DNA of 64,000 bases from Spirosoma endbachense (GCF_010233585.1 NZ_CP045997.1:5750621-5814620), one strand, 5' to 3'. Counted from the stretch's first letter, positions 1-8,831 are shown. The notes: a model not told the origin generated them from the sequence alone. Translations and numbers: made by a program.

Positions 1-825
1 GTGCCCCCCCCGACTCTTGGCAATTCTGACGAACTCGTCGGCTATATCGGGCAGATTTGGCTGGCTTAGCATCTGCACAAAATCGGCATCGCTGCAATAC
101 TCATACAGCCCATCAGAACACAAAAGCAATCGGTCATTGAGGTCGAATGGGAGCACGCAACGGCCTAAATCGACCCGAACGTCGGCTTTCGTGCCCATTG
201 CCTGAGTCAGCACATTCCGTTCTGGATGGCTGATCGCAGCTTCTGGAGTAATGTCGCCCGCCCGCAGCAATTCCTGCACGTACGTATGGTCTTCAGTGAG
301 CTGGATTAACTGCCCGGCTTTGAACAAATAAGCCCGACTATCGCCCACATGAGCAAAGTATATCTGCTGGTCGTGCACCACAATGGCGGTGCAGGTAGTG
401 CCCATTCCACGTAGTGTATCGTGTTGTCGGGCTTCGTTGAATATTTCCCGATTGGCGATCTGGAAAGCCCGTAGCAGACTTTTTTCGATGGAGTCCTTAT
501 GCTGGAAATATTCACGATTCACGATTTCAGCGGCCATCTGACTTGCTACTTCACCGGCCAGATGCCCACCCATTCCGTCAGCTACCAGCAGAAGGTACCC
601 TTTCAGTCGGCGAATTCCTTCGTCGGCCAGGCGTACGAATAACCCGGTGTCTTCATTGTTCTGCCGTACATTGCCTACATCAGAGAGCACAACGGCATTG
701 ATTTCTCCGGCAGATGCCGGACTGTCGGATGAATCATTCGTAGTCTGTTCTATTGCGGATTCGGCTGTTTCGGGAAGCGCATCCGGCTCCTGTTGCCCAA
801 GTAGCCATTTGAGGATTTTTTTCAT
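1..825 (-). CDS. PP2C-family serine/threonine protein phosphatase (3' end cut by window edge)
   Basis: The frame is open from an ATG at 825 to the window edge, giving 275 residues with no stop, so the C-terminus is missing. PP2C metal-binding motifs are visible: SDVGNVRQNNED at about 48-59, VADGMGGH at 81-88, then HVGDSRAYLF and LLCSDGLYEY further on. This family removes phosphate from Ser/Thr with two Mn/Mg ions. The N-terminal 40 residues are a Ser/Glu/Ala-rich linker with no signal peptide, so the protein is probably cytoplasmic. The start lies 11 bp after the stop of the Ser/Thr kinase on the same strand. Inference: it reverses that kinase's phosphorylation. Confidence 0.93.
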   Translation of the reverse strand, partial: MKKILKWLLGQQEPDALPETAESAIEQTTNDSSDSPASAGEINAVVLSDVGNVRQNNEDTGLFVRLADEGIRRLKGYLLLVADGMGGHLAGEVASQMAAEIVNREYFQHKDSIEKSLLRAFQIANREIFNEARQHDTLRGMGTTCTAIVVHDQQIYFAHVGDSRAYLFKAGQLIQLTEDHTYVQELLRAGDITPEAAISHPERNVLTQAMGTKADVRVDLGRCVLPFDLNDRLLLCSDGLYEYCSDADFVQMLSQPNLPDIADEFVRIAKSRGGH

Positions 826-836
826 GAGCGCGGTTG

Positions 837-2024
837 CTATCGATCAAAGTAACACTGATACAATTCCCGTACTTCGGGGGCAATGATGTACTGCTGTTCT
901 GTTCCACCGTGTCGGATGGTAATTGGCAGCGCTTCACCCGGCAATCGCCTGACCCGAAAAGGCTCTTTGTCCTGAACGGTGCCATCGGGCATGACCAATT
1001 CGAGGTCATAGTCGGCATTGAGCACCTCAACCTGTAGTTGTTCATACTGGTCGGGAAGGCTTACACTGGTTTCTTCCCGTTTAGGAATTTTTTTCCAACT
1101 GCCGTTGAGAACAGAAATCCCAATGATAATCAAAATGGCCAGTAGCCAGGCCAGCCAATTGGTTGTTGGAAAGGACTTTAGGTGTACAGGTTGTTTGCGT
1201 TCAGTGGGTGTTTCGACGCTATGGACTGTTCGTAACTGTAGTCCGATTTCAACTGCCGTGGCGCGTTTTGCCGGGTTCGTGTGCAGGCAATCCTGTATAA
1301 CCGATAGCAATACGGGCGAAATGTCGGGATTAAGCAGGCGCGGACTGGTAAAGTGGCCTCGTGTAATCTGTTGACGCAACAGTAGCGGGCTGGAAGCCTC
1401 GAAAGGCAGATGGCCGGTAGTCATTTCGTAGAGCATAACGCCCAGTGCCCAGCAGTCCGATTTTGCTTCAACCCGCCCGGTAAACTGTTCGGGAGCCATA
1501 AACTCGGTCGTGCCGACGGCAAATCCGATTTGGGTTAGTTGTGGCGTATGCTGCCCTTTTGCAATACCGAAGTCAAGTAGTTTAATCTGACCATCGGGCC
1601 GGACCCGAACATTGGATGGTTTCAGGTCGCGGTGAACAATACCGTTCTGATGCAGATAGGTGATGGCACTGACCATCTGTTCCAGGATACGACTAGCTTC
1701 TGTATTGCTGAGCCGCCCTTTCCGACGAATCAATTCATCCATCGATTCGCCATCTACCCATTCCATCACCAGTGCCGGACGGTTGTCGATGAGCGAAGAA
1801 TCGTAGAGTGTGGCAATGTTCGGGTGCGAAATCGAGGCATGTACGGAGGCTTCGTTCCGAAAGCGGGCTGCAAATTCAGGGCGGTATAACACTTTCACTG
1901 CGGCCAATTGTCCCGTTTCCGGATTCACGGCTTTGAAAACCTCGCCCATCCCACCCGCACCTATGTAGGTGGTCAGGCGATAACCAGCAACGATGCGATT
2001 GAGAAAGGGTTGTGAGGGTGACAT
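837..2024 (-). CDS. Membrane-anchored Hanks-type serine/threonine protein kinase
   Basis: The 395-residue protein has a complete eukaryote-like kinase domain: glycine loop GAGGMGEV (22-29), catalytic Lys44 in AAVKV, HRDLKPSN (131-138), DFG (151-153) and APEQ (177-180). One membrane segment follows at about 290-308, and then about 85 residues that should lie outside the inner membrane. No PASTA repeats are seen, unlike PknB. It is followed after 11 bp by a PP2C phosphatase and preceded by an FHA-domain protease on the same strand, 185 bp away. Inference: the FHA domain reads phosphothreonine marks made by this kinase. The outer C-terminal domain could be a sensor, but I do not recognise its family. 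Confidence 0.95.
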   Translation of the reverse strand: MSPSQPFLNRIVAGYRLTTYIGAGGMGEVFKAVNPETGQLAAVKVLYRPEFAARFRNEASVHASISHPNIATLYDSSLIDNRPALVMEWVDGESMDELIRRKGRLSNTEASRILEQMVSAITYLHQNGIVHRDLKPSNVRVRPDGQIKLLDFGIAKGQHTPQLTQIGFAVGTTEFMAPEQFTGRVEAKSDCWALGVMLYEMTTGHLPFEASSPLLLRQQITRGHFTSPRLLNPDISPVLLSVIQDCLHTNPAKRATAVEIGLQLRTVHSVETPTERKQPVHLKSFPTTNWLAWLLAILIIIGISVLNGSWKKIPKREETSVSLPDQYEQLQVEVLNADYDLELVMPDGTVQDKEPFRVRRLPGEALPITIRHGGTEQQYIIAPEVRELYQCYFDR

Positions 2025-2209
2025 GGGGAATCGGTTTTAGTAGTTGGTTTACGGTAGACTTATGCAGGACGGAATTGTACTATGTTGTGCATCAGCCACC
2101 GTAAGCCAGCAATAACATGCGTAATGGTGGTACTTTTCTTTGTTGAGGATAGGAGCGGAAAGCGGTAGAAGGTATTATTGACGGGTATTGTGTAAAGACA
2201 TAAGCTGTA

Positions 2210-3907
2210 TCATTCAACAACCTGCCGACGGCCCATCAGTTCCAGACCATATTTGATCGGGACGGCGAAGGTGATTCGGGTGGCGTCGTCCCGGCTTGTG
2301 CTGGCCGAGAAAATTCCAATGGCGTTTCCATCGATATCAAATACTGGCCCTCCGCTATTGCCCGACCCTGTTGCATTGACTGTAAGCTGGTAGTAGTCAC
2401 CAAATTCGCTGTAGTAAGCGGCCGCTTTACCCACAGACTGGCCGCGCAGAATCTTACCAACGTTGCCGGGTGTGACCGTAACGTCGGGCACTTTAACGAT
2501 CTGAGGATTGCGGTTCGCAAAGTCAGAGGAATATTCGCCGACAAACACATCGGGTGAAATTCCGGGATAGCCCATTACCGTAATGGGTTGGCCAGCGGCA
2601 ATACCTTTATCAGCGTCGCGCAGTTTTACCGGGCTGAGTGTTTCAGGAAGATCGATCTTAATGATTGCTACATCATGCTTGTTCGAAACAATGGGCTTGC
2701 CCTGGGCCGGGAAACGCTGCTCGTTTTTGTTGAACGTTACGTCGATGTAGGTGTTCTCGCCCTCAATAACTTTACCCGACATGGGTTTTCTGCCAAAAAA
2801 CTGCGTTTCAGAAGGTACCCACCGGAATTCCTGCACGAGGTTCGGGCTGACTTCCCATCCTTTTGCGCCTTGCACTAACAATACGCCAGGGAAAGCATCT
2901 TTGGGGAAATCATAGTAAGAGTTCCAGGCCGCAGCCACATGGCGATTCGTCATGATGTGCCCCTGGGGCGACACAACAAATCCAGTTCCGCTGGCACCGG
3001 CCATCGCAATTGGTTTGCCAACGGCTACATTTCGCTTCAGGCCCAGCAGCGGCTCCACCTTACCCGGCGATGTTTCGATATACATGGCCACGTTAACAAT
3101 GCTGCCATCTCTCTGTTTGACAGGCATATACTCGTGGTAGATATCGTCGCCGGTGGGTGTGTACGTCAGTTTATAGCCAAATTCAATGAAAACCACTTTG
3201 CTGGTATTGGCCGAAGCGATCTGTTCAGGGGTTAGTCCATTGTCGGTTTTGACCACCGGAATAACCGGTTTGTTGGTGATGACGATGGTTTTGCGTTCGC
3301 CGAATTTATCGCGGAAGGCGTAGCCTAAGCCAGAGAGAAGTACCAATACAACCGCTACGCTTAGCATCATCGTACGCGTGGTTTGCCGACGCTCGGTCAC
3401 CATCATCCGCTCCACCGTTTGCTTGCCTAAGCCCACTTTATGTGGAGCCATCAGATCGGTATCGTTCAATTCATTACCGGCTTCAGCCAGACTAAGCTCC
3501 GTTGTTGGTTTGCCCGAAACGGCCATGTCCATAATACGGGTACTCATCATTAATTCGACCGGACGGGGGTTAAGGTCAAATTGAAAAACAGGTCCACCGT
3601 TTCCGAGTTGAATTTCATCGCCGGGTTGAACCACGGCTGATCCAATGACCCGACTCTTGTTGACGAAAATTCCATTGCGCGAATTGTTGTCAACCACACT
3701 GAAGGATAACGGCTGTTCGGTATCCCGAACCAGTTTGCCGTGCTCCCGCGATACGGCTGAATCGCGTTCGGGATCAAACCGAACGAGGTTCGTGGCAGCA
3801 CGACCAAAGGTGAGTTCTGTGTATTTTTTGTAGTCGAACTCTTCGACCTGATTAGCTTTGGTTCCGGTGAGGTGCCGGATAACGAAACGATCTACTATAG
3901 TTGCCAT
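2210..3907 (-). CDS. FHA domain - transmembrane - trypsin-like (HtrA/S1C-type) serine protease fusion
   Basis: The 565-residue protein starts with an FHA phosphothreonine-binding domain (about 30-112: FGR at 34-36, SREHGK at 53-58, NSRNGIFVN at 75-83). A single membrane helix lies at about 178-197. The rest is a trypsin-fold protease with His323 (TNRHVAA), Asp412 (HDVAIIKI) and Ser518 (GNSGGP), so the full triad is present. No PDZ domain is visible after the protease domain. The layout puts FHA in the cytoplasm and the protease in the periplasm. It heads a same-strand group with a Ser/Thr kinase and PP2C. Inference: kinase output controls or places a periplasmic protease. Substrates are unknown. 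Confidence 0.9.
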   Translation of the reverse strand: MATIVDRFVIRHLTGTKANQVEEFDYKKYTELTFGRAATNLVRFDPERDSAVSREHGKLVRDTEQPLSFSVVDNNSRNGIFVNKSRVIGSAVVQPGDEIQLGNGGPVFQFDLNPRPVELMMSTRIMDMAVSGKPTTELSLAEAGNELNDTDLMAPHKVGLGKQTVERMMVTERRQTTRTMMLSVAVVLVLLSGLGYAFRDKFGERKTIVITNKPVIPVVKTDNGLTPEQIASANTSKVVFIEFGYKLTYTPTGDDIYHEYMPVKQRDGSIVNVAMYIETSPGKVEPLLGLKRNVAVGKPIAMAGASGTGFVVSPQGHIMTNRHVAAAWNSYYDFPKDAFPGVLLVQGAKGWEVSPNLVQEFRWVPSETQFFGRKPMSGKVIEGENTYIDVTFNKNEQRFPAQGKPIVSNKHDVAIIKIDLPETLSPVKLRDADKGIAAGQPITVMGYPGISPDVFVGEYSSDFANRNPQIVKVPDVTVTPGNVGKILRGQSVGKAAAYYSEFGDYYQLTVNATGSGNSGGPVFDIDGNAIGIFSASTSRDDATRITFAVPIKYGLELMGRRQVVE

Positions 3908-4053
3908 GACGAGTTATGGTAAAGAGTGAAAGAGCGAATGTGTGAAATTGGTTGCCAGAACGAGGCTGAAAATGAGTGCCGTTTGACTGATACAAAGTTG
4001 GCAGGTGAGCCGCTGGCAGGAAATCGGGGAATGCCCTGAATTTAATCCCGGAG

Positions 4054-4090
4054 AACCTATATTTTGCCTCTATAGGAAAACCTATATTTT
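4054..4090. promoter_or_regulatory. Direct and inverted CCTATA repeats, possible operator
   Basis: The 344-bp gap between the divergent FHA-protease and TPR-kinase genes holds the 12-mer AACCTATATTTT twice, at 4054-4065 and 4079-4090 (25 bp apart). Between them TATAGG-AAAA-CCTATA (4071-4086) forms an inverted repeat. This could be a dimeric regulator site serving one or both genes. It could also be a worn remnant of the MITE-like element, whose stem begins AAACCTATA. Only the repeats are seen; the function is inference. The rest of the gap shows only GAGTGAA-like low-complexity sequence near each gene start. Confidence 0.35.
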
Positions 4091-4251
4091 AGTGTAGATC
4101 TTTGGTTTTGAGTAATTTATCGGTCTACTTTTGAGGAAATACAAAAGAGTGAATGAGAGAAAGAGCGAATGAACGCCTGGTATATGACGCGTATTTGGTC
4201 AACTCTGAGAGGGATCGTGTTTCACCCATTTGCTCATTAACCCTTTTACCC

Positions 4252-6321
4252 ATGCGCTATCTTTTGCTCTTCTTTCTGACCAGTACTGTAGCGGTTGCCC
4301 AGAATCCGATAATCGATTCATTACGTCGTGAGCTAACCAAATTGCCAACGGACAGCAACCGGGTGAAAACGTTACACGAACTGGCAACTAATCTTTGGTG
4401 GAACGGATACGATTCAATCGCAATCCAGACCCTTCGTCAGGGGATGAAGGTGGCCCAGCAGGTGAAGTACCCAACCGGTGAGATCCGTGCCCGGTTGGCG
4501 CTGGCCCGCATCGAAGCCGATTACTTATCGGATACGAAATCTGCACATGCTCAACTAGATACAGCTCAGCAAATGGCAATAACTATCCATGATTTATCCT
4601 TACAGGGGCAAGTGTTTCTTCGGCGGGCTCAACTGTATGAGAATATCATGGACAAACTTCCCGTAGCCAGAACGTTGCTGGATAAAGCGCTTCAGAAGTT
4701 CAAGCAGGCACCAGACCGTAAATGGGAGGCCCAGGCTTATAACGAAATGGCCATCATGAAAATGGGAGAAGGGAATTATGTCGCTGCGATTAATTTCTGG
4801 CTTAACGCACAGCGCATTCAGGAATCGATTGGAGACTGGAAAGGGTTACGGGCTACTTTGCCCAACCTGGGCGCGGTGTATATTAAACTCAATCGGTATA
4901 CAGAAGCAATGGCCTGTTTTACCGAAGCCGAAAAGGTAGCTGACCGGTTGAACGACACCATGATCCGGACATTTATTCTGAGCCGGAAAGGGGAGATTTT
5001 TGAGAAAAAAGGAGAGTATGCCACAGCCCTGCCCTTATACCTACAGCAGGTAAAGGCGTATTCGAACCCGTATCTGCCCGGCAATCTGGCCAGAGCCTAT
5101 GGAGCCGTTGGGCGGATGTATATTCAGCTGAACCAATACGACAAAGCGCTTCACTACACAAAATTATCGCAGGATACCTACCGAAAAACGGTCGAAAAAA
5201 CGCAGGAAGCGATGGAACATAATGCGCAGGCCAACTTCGGGAAAATTTATCTGGCACTGAAGCAGTACGATCGCACGGTTTCCTCCGCCCGGGAGGGACT
5301 GGCATGGACAGAAAATGTCCGCGAAATGCGCCCTGAACGAACCGAATACCTGCGTCAGTTGTCGGACGCCTACGACCACCTGAAGCAGCCAGCCAAAGCA
5401 CTTTATTACTTTAAACGTTACAAAGCAGAAGCTGACACTATGCTCAATGAAGAGGCTATGCAAAAGGCGACGGTTGCCAGCATGACATTTGATTTTGAGA
5501 AAAAACAGCAGGTTGTCCGGCTACAACAGGCTCGTCAGCAGGCGCGGATTCAATTGCTGGAAAACGATAATCTGGAAAAAACCAGAAATTTCCTGATTGT
5601 TTTGCTGCTGCTTAGTGCTGGCATACTGGGTTTTGTGTTCTGGAATAATCGGCGGTTACGGACCAGAAATGAGGAGTTGTCGCGGAAGAATGCCGAAATC
5701 GAAGCGGCTTTGTATAGGGGACAGACGATTGAACGAAAACGGGTCGCGAGCGAATTGCACGACAGCGTGGCCTCTAAAGTGTCGGCATTGAAATGGCGGT
5801 TCGAAGCGTTCGATACATCGCAGTTTGATACGGATCAGCATCGCGAACACGCTCGTCTGCTGGAGCATATGGGCGAAGTGTATGACGATATTCGGGCCAT
5901 TTCTCATAATCTGATGCCCGAAATTCTGGAGAAACAGGGACTTCAGGCGGCCCTGATCAAACTCACCGATACGCTTAACGTACAGAATAGAACCCGGTTT
6001 TTGATTGAAGTAGAGAAATCGGGAGAAGACGTACGGGGTAAAACCGCTTATGAACTTTATGCGATCACCCTCGAACTGGTCAATAACATACTGAAACATG
6101 CCCGAGCGCGGCAGGCCGATATTTCCTTATTTCGGCAAAATGGCTTTCTGGCACTTACGGTTCAGGACGATGGGCAGGGTTTTAGTCTGGAAAATCAGAA
6201 GGACGGTATTGGTCTCCAGAACATTCAGTCCCGGCTGGAGCGGCTGGGCGGAACCTATCTGATCTCCAATCGGGATCAGGGTGGTACGCTGGTCAATGTA
6301 CAGATTCCGATGGCTGGATAG
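4252..6321 (+). CDS. TPR-containing membrane sensor histidine kinase (NarX/DesK-like HisKA_3 type)
   Basis: An in-frame ATG exists at 4153, but the ATG at 4252 gives a clean signal peptide ending near VAVAQ, so I choose it (689 residues). The N-terminal 400 residues are helical TPR-like repeats, probably periplasmic. A membrane helix lies at about 446-463, followed by a coiled coil. The dimerisation box ERKRVASELHDSVASK carries the likely phospho-accepting His503. An ATPase domain follows with N-box ELVNNILKHA, then DDGQGF and GIGLQNI. Kinases of this type signal to LuxR-type response regulators. None is adjacent; the nearest is at 9518-10171, so pairing with it is only possible. Confidence 0.9.
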   Translation: MRYLLLFFLTSTVAVAQNPIIDSLRRELTKLPTDSNRVKTLHELATNLWWNGYDSIAIQTLRQGMKVAQQVKYPTGEIRARLALARIEADYLSDTKSAHAQLDTAQQMAITIHDLSLQGQVFLRRAQLYENIMDKLPVARTLLDKALQKFKQAPDRKWEAQAYNEMAIMKMGEGNYVAAINFWLNAQRIQESIGDWKGLRATLPNLGAVYIKLNRYTEAMACFTEAEKVADRLNDTMIRTFILSRKGEIFEKKGEYATALPLYLQQVKAYSNPYLPGNLARAYGAVGRMYIQLNQYDKALHYTKLSQDTYRKTVEKTQEAMEHNAQANFGKIYLALKQYDRTVSSAREGLAWTENVREMRPERTEYLRQLSDAYDHLKQPAKALYYFKRYKAEADTMLNEEAMQKATVASMTFDFEKKQQVVRLQQARQQARIQLLENDNLEKTRNFLIVLLLLSAGILGFVFWNNRRLRTRNEELSRKNAEIEAALYRGQTIERKRVASELHDSVASKVSALKWRFEAFDTSQFDTDQHREHARLLEHMGEVYDDIRAISHNLMPEILEKQGLQAALIKLTDTLNVQNRTRFLIEVEKSGEDVRGKTAYELYAITLELVNNILKHARARQADISLFRQNGFLALTVQDDGQGFSLENQKDGIGLQNIQSRLERLGGTYLISNRDQGGTLVNVQIPMAG

Positions 6322-6339
6322 CCTGGTAGCGATAGGATG

Positions 6340-6500
6340 GGTGAGTGAGGTCAGGTTCTTCAACCTGACCTTCGTGGGTTGCCAAACCGTATCTGGCTTG
6401 AACGACGAGGTTTTAAGAATCGCCACGGCGAATCGTCGCATCGGCGAACCGTCCTCGCTGTGTCGGTTTCTCAAAACCGACACCACATCACTGCATCGAC
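6340..6500 (+). repeat. Double-hairpin intergenic repeat, copy 1
   Basis: Two stem-loops frame a unit of about 160 bp. The first is AGGTCAGGTT-CTTC-AACCTGACCT at 6348-6371. The second is GTGTCGGTTT-CTCA-AAACCGACAC at 6460-6483. Between them is a part containing GAACGACGAGGTTT and AGAATCGCCACGGC that recurs in copy 2 (17096-17236). The reverse complement of 56291-56420 follows the same order. It sits just after the stop of the TPR kinase. No protein-coding sense is evident. Confidence 0.75.
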
Positions 6501-6624
6501 TACTTTGCAGAAGAATTCAGGAATCATTCCAGGGATGTGAGTAAATACGTACTAATTGCACCTTGTAGCCTGTATGGCAAGCGTCAAGCAAAAAGATCTA
6601 AAGGGCAGCAATCAAATCCATTTT

Positions 6625-7563
6625 ATGAAAGTCAGCTATTTATTGATTTGTCTCTTCTTATTCCTCTTCTCAATTAACGGTCAGGGGCAGGAACTAGCAA
6701 CGTCTAAATCGTTAGAAGGCAGATGGGATATTGTGGTTGACATGGCCGGTAAACGATCACCGGCCTGGTTGGAAATAAGGCATTCAGGAAATCACACACT
6801 CGTTGGGCGGGTGATGTTCCTGTTTGGCAGTGCCCGGCCCATTGCAAAGATTAACTATACCAATGGGAAGTTTGACTTCTCGGTCCCGCCCCAGTGGGAT
6901 AAGGGCGACGTCGACCTTCAGTTTGAAGGGACCGTTAGCGCCGACTCCCTGACCGGAACCGTTAAATACGTCGATAATAAGGTGTATACGTGGACAGGTG
7001 GCAGAGCCCCTGCTCTTCGGAGAAATAAAGCTCCTCAATGGGGTAGTCCGCTACAGCTAATCAATGGAAAAGATACGCAGGGCTGGCATACAGCCACTCA
7101 AAATCAATGGGTTGTAGAGGCCGGTGTGTTAAAAAGCCCAAAACCGGGTGCCAACCTGATTACCGATAAAGTATTCACTGATTTTAAATTGCATGCCGAG
7201 TTTCGTTACCCCAAAGGAGGGAATAGCGGGATATACCTTCGGGGACGCTATGAAGTACAGCTAACTGACAGTAAAGGATTAGAGCCGCTTGACGATCAAT
7301 TTAGCGGTGTTTATGGCCTTTTGTCACCCAATGAAATGGTCGCCAAAGATGCTGGCGAATGGCAATCCATTGACATTACCCTCATTGGACGAAGAGTAAC
7401 CATAGTAGCCAATGGCATTCCTGTAATCACAGACCAGGTGATTCCCGGTATTACGGGCGGTGCACTGGATAGTCGGGAAGGGGAGCCCGGTCCTATCATG
7501 CTACAGGGTGACCACGAGCCTATCGAATTTCGAAATATTTCGATAATCCCGGTTAAACCGTAG
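6625..7563 (+). CDS. Secreted DUF1080 (3-keto-disaccharide hydrolase-like) protein
   Basis: The ATG at 6625 starts a signal peptide (hydrophobic stretch then INGQGQE), which is preferred over the upstream in-frame ATG at 6556. The mature protein has two parts. About 25-130 is a lipocalin-like beta-rich region. About 140-312 is the DUF1080 concanavalin-like fold, with typical pieces LINGKDTQGWH, GNSGIYLRGRYEVQL, GEWQSIDITLIGRR and a final EFRNISIIPV. Members of this family are secreted glycoside-acting proteins, and some hydrolyse 3-keto-glycosides. No 3-keto pathway genes lie nearby, so the substrate is open. The gene stands alone between two repeat elements. Confidence 0.82.
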   Translation: MKVSYLLICLFLFLFSINGQGQELATSKSLEGRWDIVVDMAGKRSPAWLEIRHSGNHTLVGRVMFLFGSARPIAKINYTNGKFDFSVPPQWDKGDVDLQFEGTVSADSLTGTVKYVDNKVYTWTGGRAPALRRNKAPQWGSPLQLINGKDTQGWHTATQNQWVVEAGVLKSPKPGANLITDKVFTDFKLHAEFRYPKGGNSGIYLRGRYEVQLTDSKGLEPLDDQFSGVYGLLSPNEMVAKDAGEWQSIDITLIGRRVTIVANGIPVITDQVIPGITGGALDSREGEPGPIMLQGDHEPIEFRNISIIPVKP

Positions 7564-7717
7564 CTGCTTGAGACTTTTGACCCTTGTCTAAAGAGGGCAT
7601 TTATATGAACCTATAGGCTGCTCTCGTAGTCAACACTTGCTCGGCATTGGTGTTCCCATCCTGCTGGCACCTCGCTAAATACACAATTAACACTAACCTC
7701 CATTCTTCACGTAAACT

Positions 7718-7823
7718 AGTGGTCGGTCCATTTAAACCTATAAGCCGGGCCGCCGATGCGGTTTTTGATACCTTATAGGTTTGTAATCAAATACCATTGA
7801 ATACGATGGTATGGAAGTAGCAT
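7718..7823 (+). repeat. MITE-like element, degenerate copy A
   Basis: The unit begins AGTGGTCGGTCCATTT, close to the AGTACTCGGCCAATTT end of copies B and C. It then shows AAACCTATAAG, an inserted GC-rich stretch of about 15 bp, GGTTTTTGATACC, and TTATAGGTTTGTAATCAA shared with the other copies. The right end (GGTATGGAAGTAGCA) is a worn form of AAATTGGAAGAGTACT. The insertion breaks the internal stem, so this looks like an old copy. It lies in a 490-bp gap (7564-8053) that holds no gene I can support and turns AT-rich from about 7860. Confidence 0.6.
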
Positions 7824-8053
7824 CATTGCCATGACCTAATCAATTTCTATCTTCAGAAATAGCAAGCAACCTTACAGAAATATGGCATTGGACTCTTTTG
7901 TAAAGCAGAATAAATATAGGTAAAAGTAATTTTTATTGTATTATTAAAAGAATTTACTAAAATTTATAGAATTATAGTATACTATTTTGACAAATAAAAA
8001 TATTTAATTATATCCTTATCAAAATATATTTGATAGAATAAATATCCAATCTT

Positions 8054-8626
8054 ATGTACAATTTCAGTACGAAATTCAAAACGATAGTATTGATGAGCTT
8101 TTTTTTTATAGCAAAAAATGCTCAGGCCCAAAGTAGTATTGTTAATAAGCAACATAACTACTGGCTTAGTCTTGGGTTAGGAAAAGCAGAATTTCCAAGT
8201 GCTATGGTTGCTTTAGGTTTCGAACCTAAGCACAGAAGTGCTATTATAATAGCTCGATACTCAGTAAGCGGTGAAATAGCACAACCAGTAGAGCCAGGTA
8301 TTAAGATCAATGAGCTGGGAATACTCTACGGGATAAAACTTGGCAAATTCCGTTTTTCGACCGGTTTAAGTACTGTATGGGGTAATGAGAGAGGTATCTA
8401 CCTATATACAGACCTTGATCCTCTATGGGGTACTGGAGCGAATTATCAATATCTCGGATATACAACTGTTGGGATACCTGGAGAAATTCGATTCATAACA
8501 TCCGCCAAACATGTAGGAATAGGTATAACTGCTTTTGGAAACCTAAATGAACACCGATCGTTCATCGGAGTAAACCTGGCATTATATGTTGGGAAAATGA
8601 AATCTACTGGTCTGCCCAGTGACTGA
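8054..8626 (+). CDS. Unrecognised secreted or outer-membrane protein, AT-rich
   Basis: The 190-residue protein has a signal peptide (basic start, hydrophobic run, then NAQAQSS). The mature part alternates short beta-like strands rich in Gly and aromatic residues (YWLSLGLGKAEF, SAIIIARYSV, FRFSTGLSTVWG, FIGVNLALYVGKM), as in small outer-membrane beta-barrels. I do not recognise a family. Gene and upstream DNA are clearly richer in A and T than the neighbours, and the nearby MITE-like copy A suggests a site open to insertion. Inference: recently acquired or fast-evolving surface protein. Confidence 0.6.
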   Translation: MYNFSTKFKTIVLMSFFFIAKNAQAQSSIVNKQHNYWLSLGLGKAEFPSAMVALGFEPKHRSAIIIARYSVSGEIAQPVEPGIKINELGILYGIKLGKFRFSTGLSTVWGNERGIYLYTDLDPLWGTGANYQYLGYTTVGIPGEIRFITSAKHVGIGITAFGNLNEHRSFIGVNLALYVGKMKSTGLPSD

Positions 8627-8657
8627 CTTTAACAGTTGCTTATAAAGCAGGAGACTG

Positions 8658-8728
8658 CTCGCTAAACTGTGTTACGGTTGGATAAAGTGCTAAAACCATT
8701 ATTGTCGCCTGTGACGCAGTTTAGCGAG
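8658..8728. other. Inverted repeat between convergent genes (possible terminator)
   Basis: CTCGCTAAACTG at 8658-8669 is matched by CAGTTTAGCGAG at 8717-8728, with 47 bases between. It lies between the AT-rich gene ending at 8626 and the membrane-protein gene ending (minus) at 8832. The loop is long for an intrinsic terminator and there is only a short T-rich stretch after the right arm, so the role is uncertain. Confidence 0.35.
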
Positions 8729-8831
8729 TTTCCTCTTTAAATTTCTGTTTTACCGTTGAACGTAATCTTCTTCTGTCTTTTTGTGAATATAGCCTAGAGC
8801 CTTTGTGGTACAGGCAGTTACGCGTTTTGTC

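Noticed and set aside
734..1045. A 103-residue minus-strand frame at the kinase-phosphatase junction
   Set aside because: It overlaps the ends of two real genes in another frame and has no sensible composition.
4973..5401. A 142-residue minus-strand frame inside the TPR kinase gene
   Set aside because: It is the shadow of a well supported gene on the other strand and has an Arg/Pro-rich random composition.
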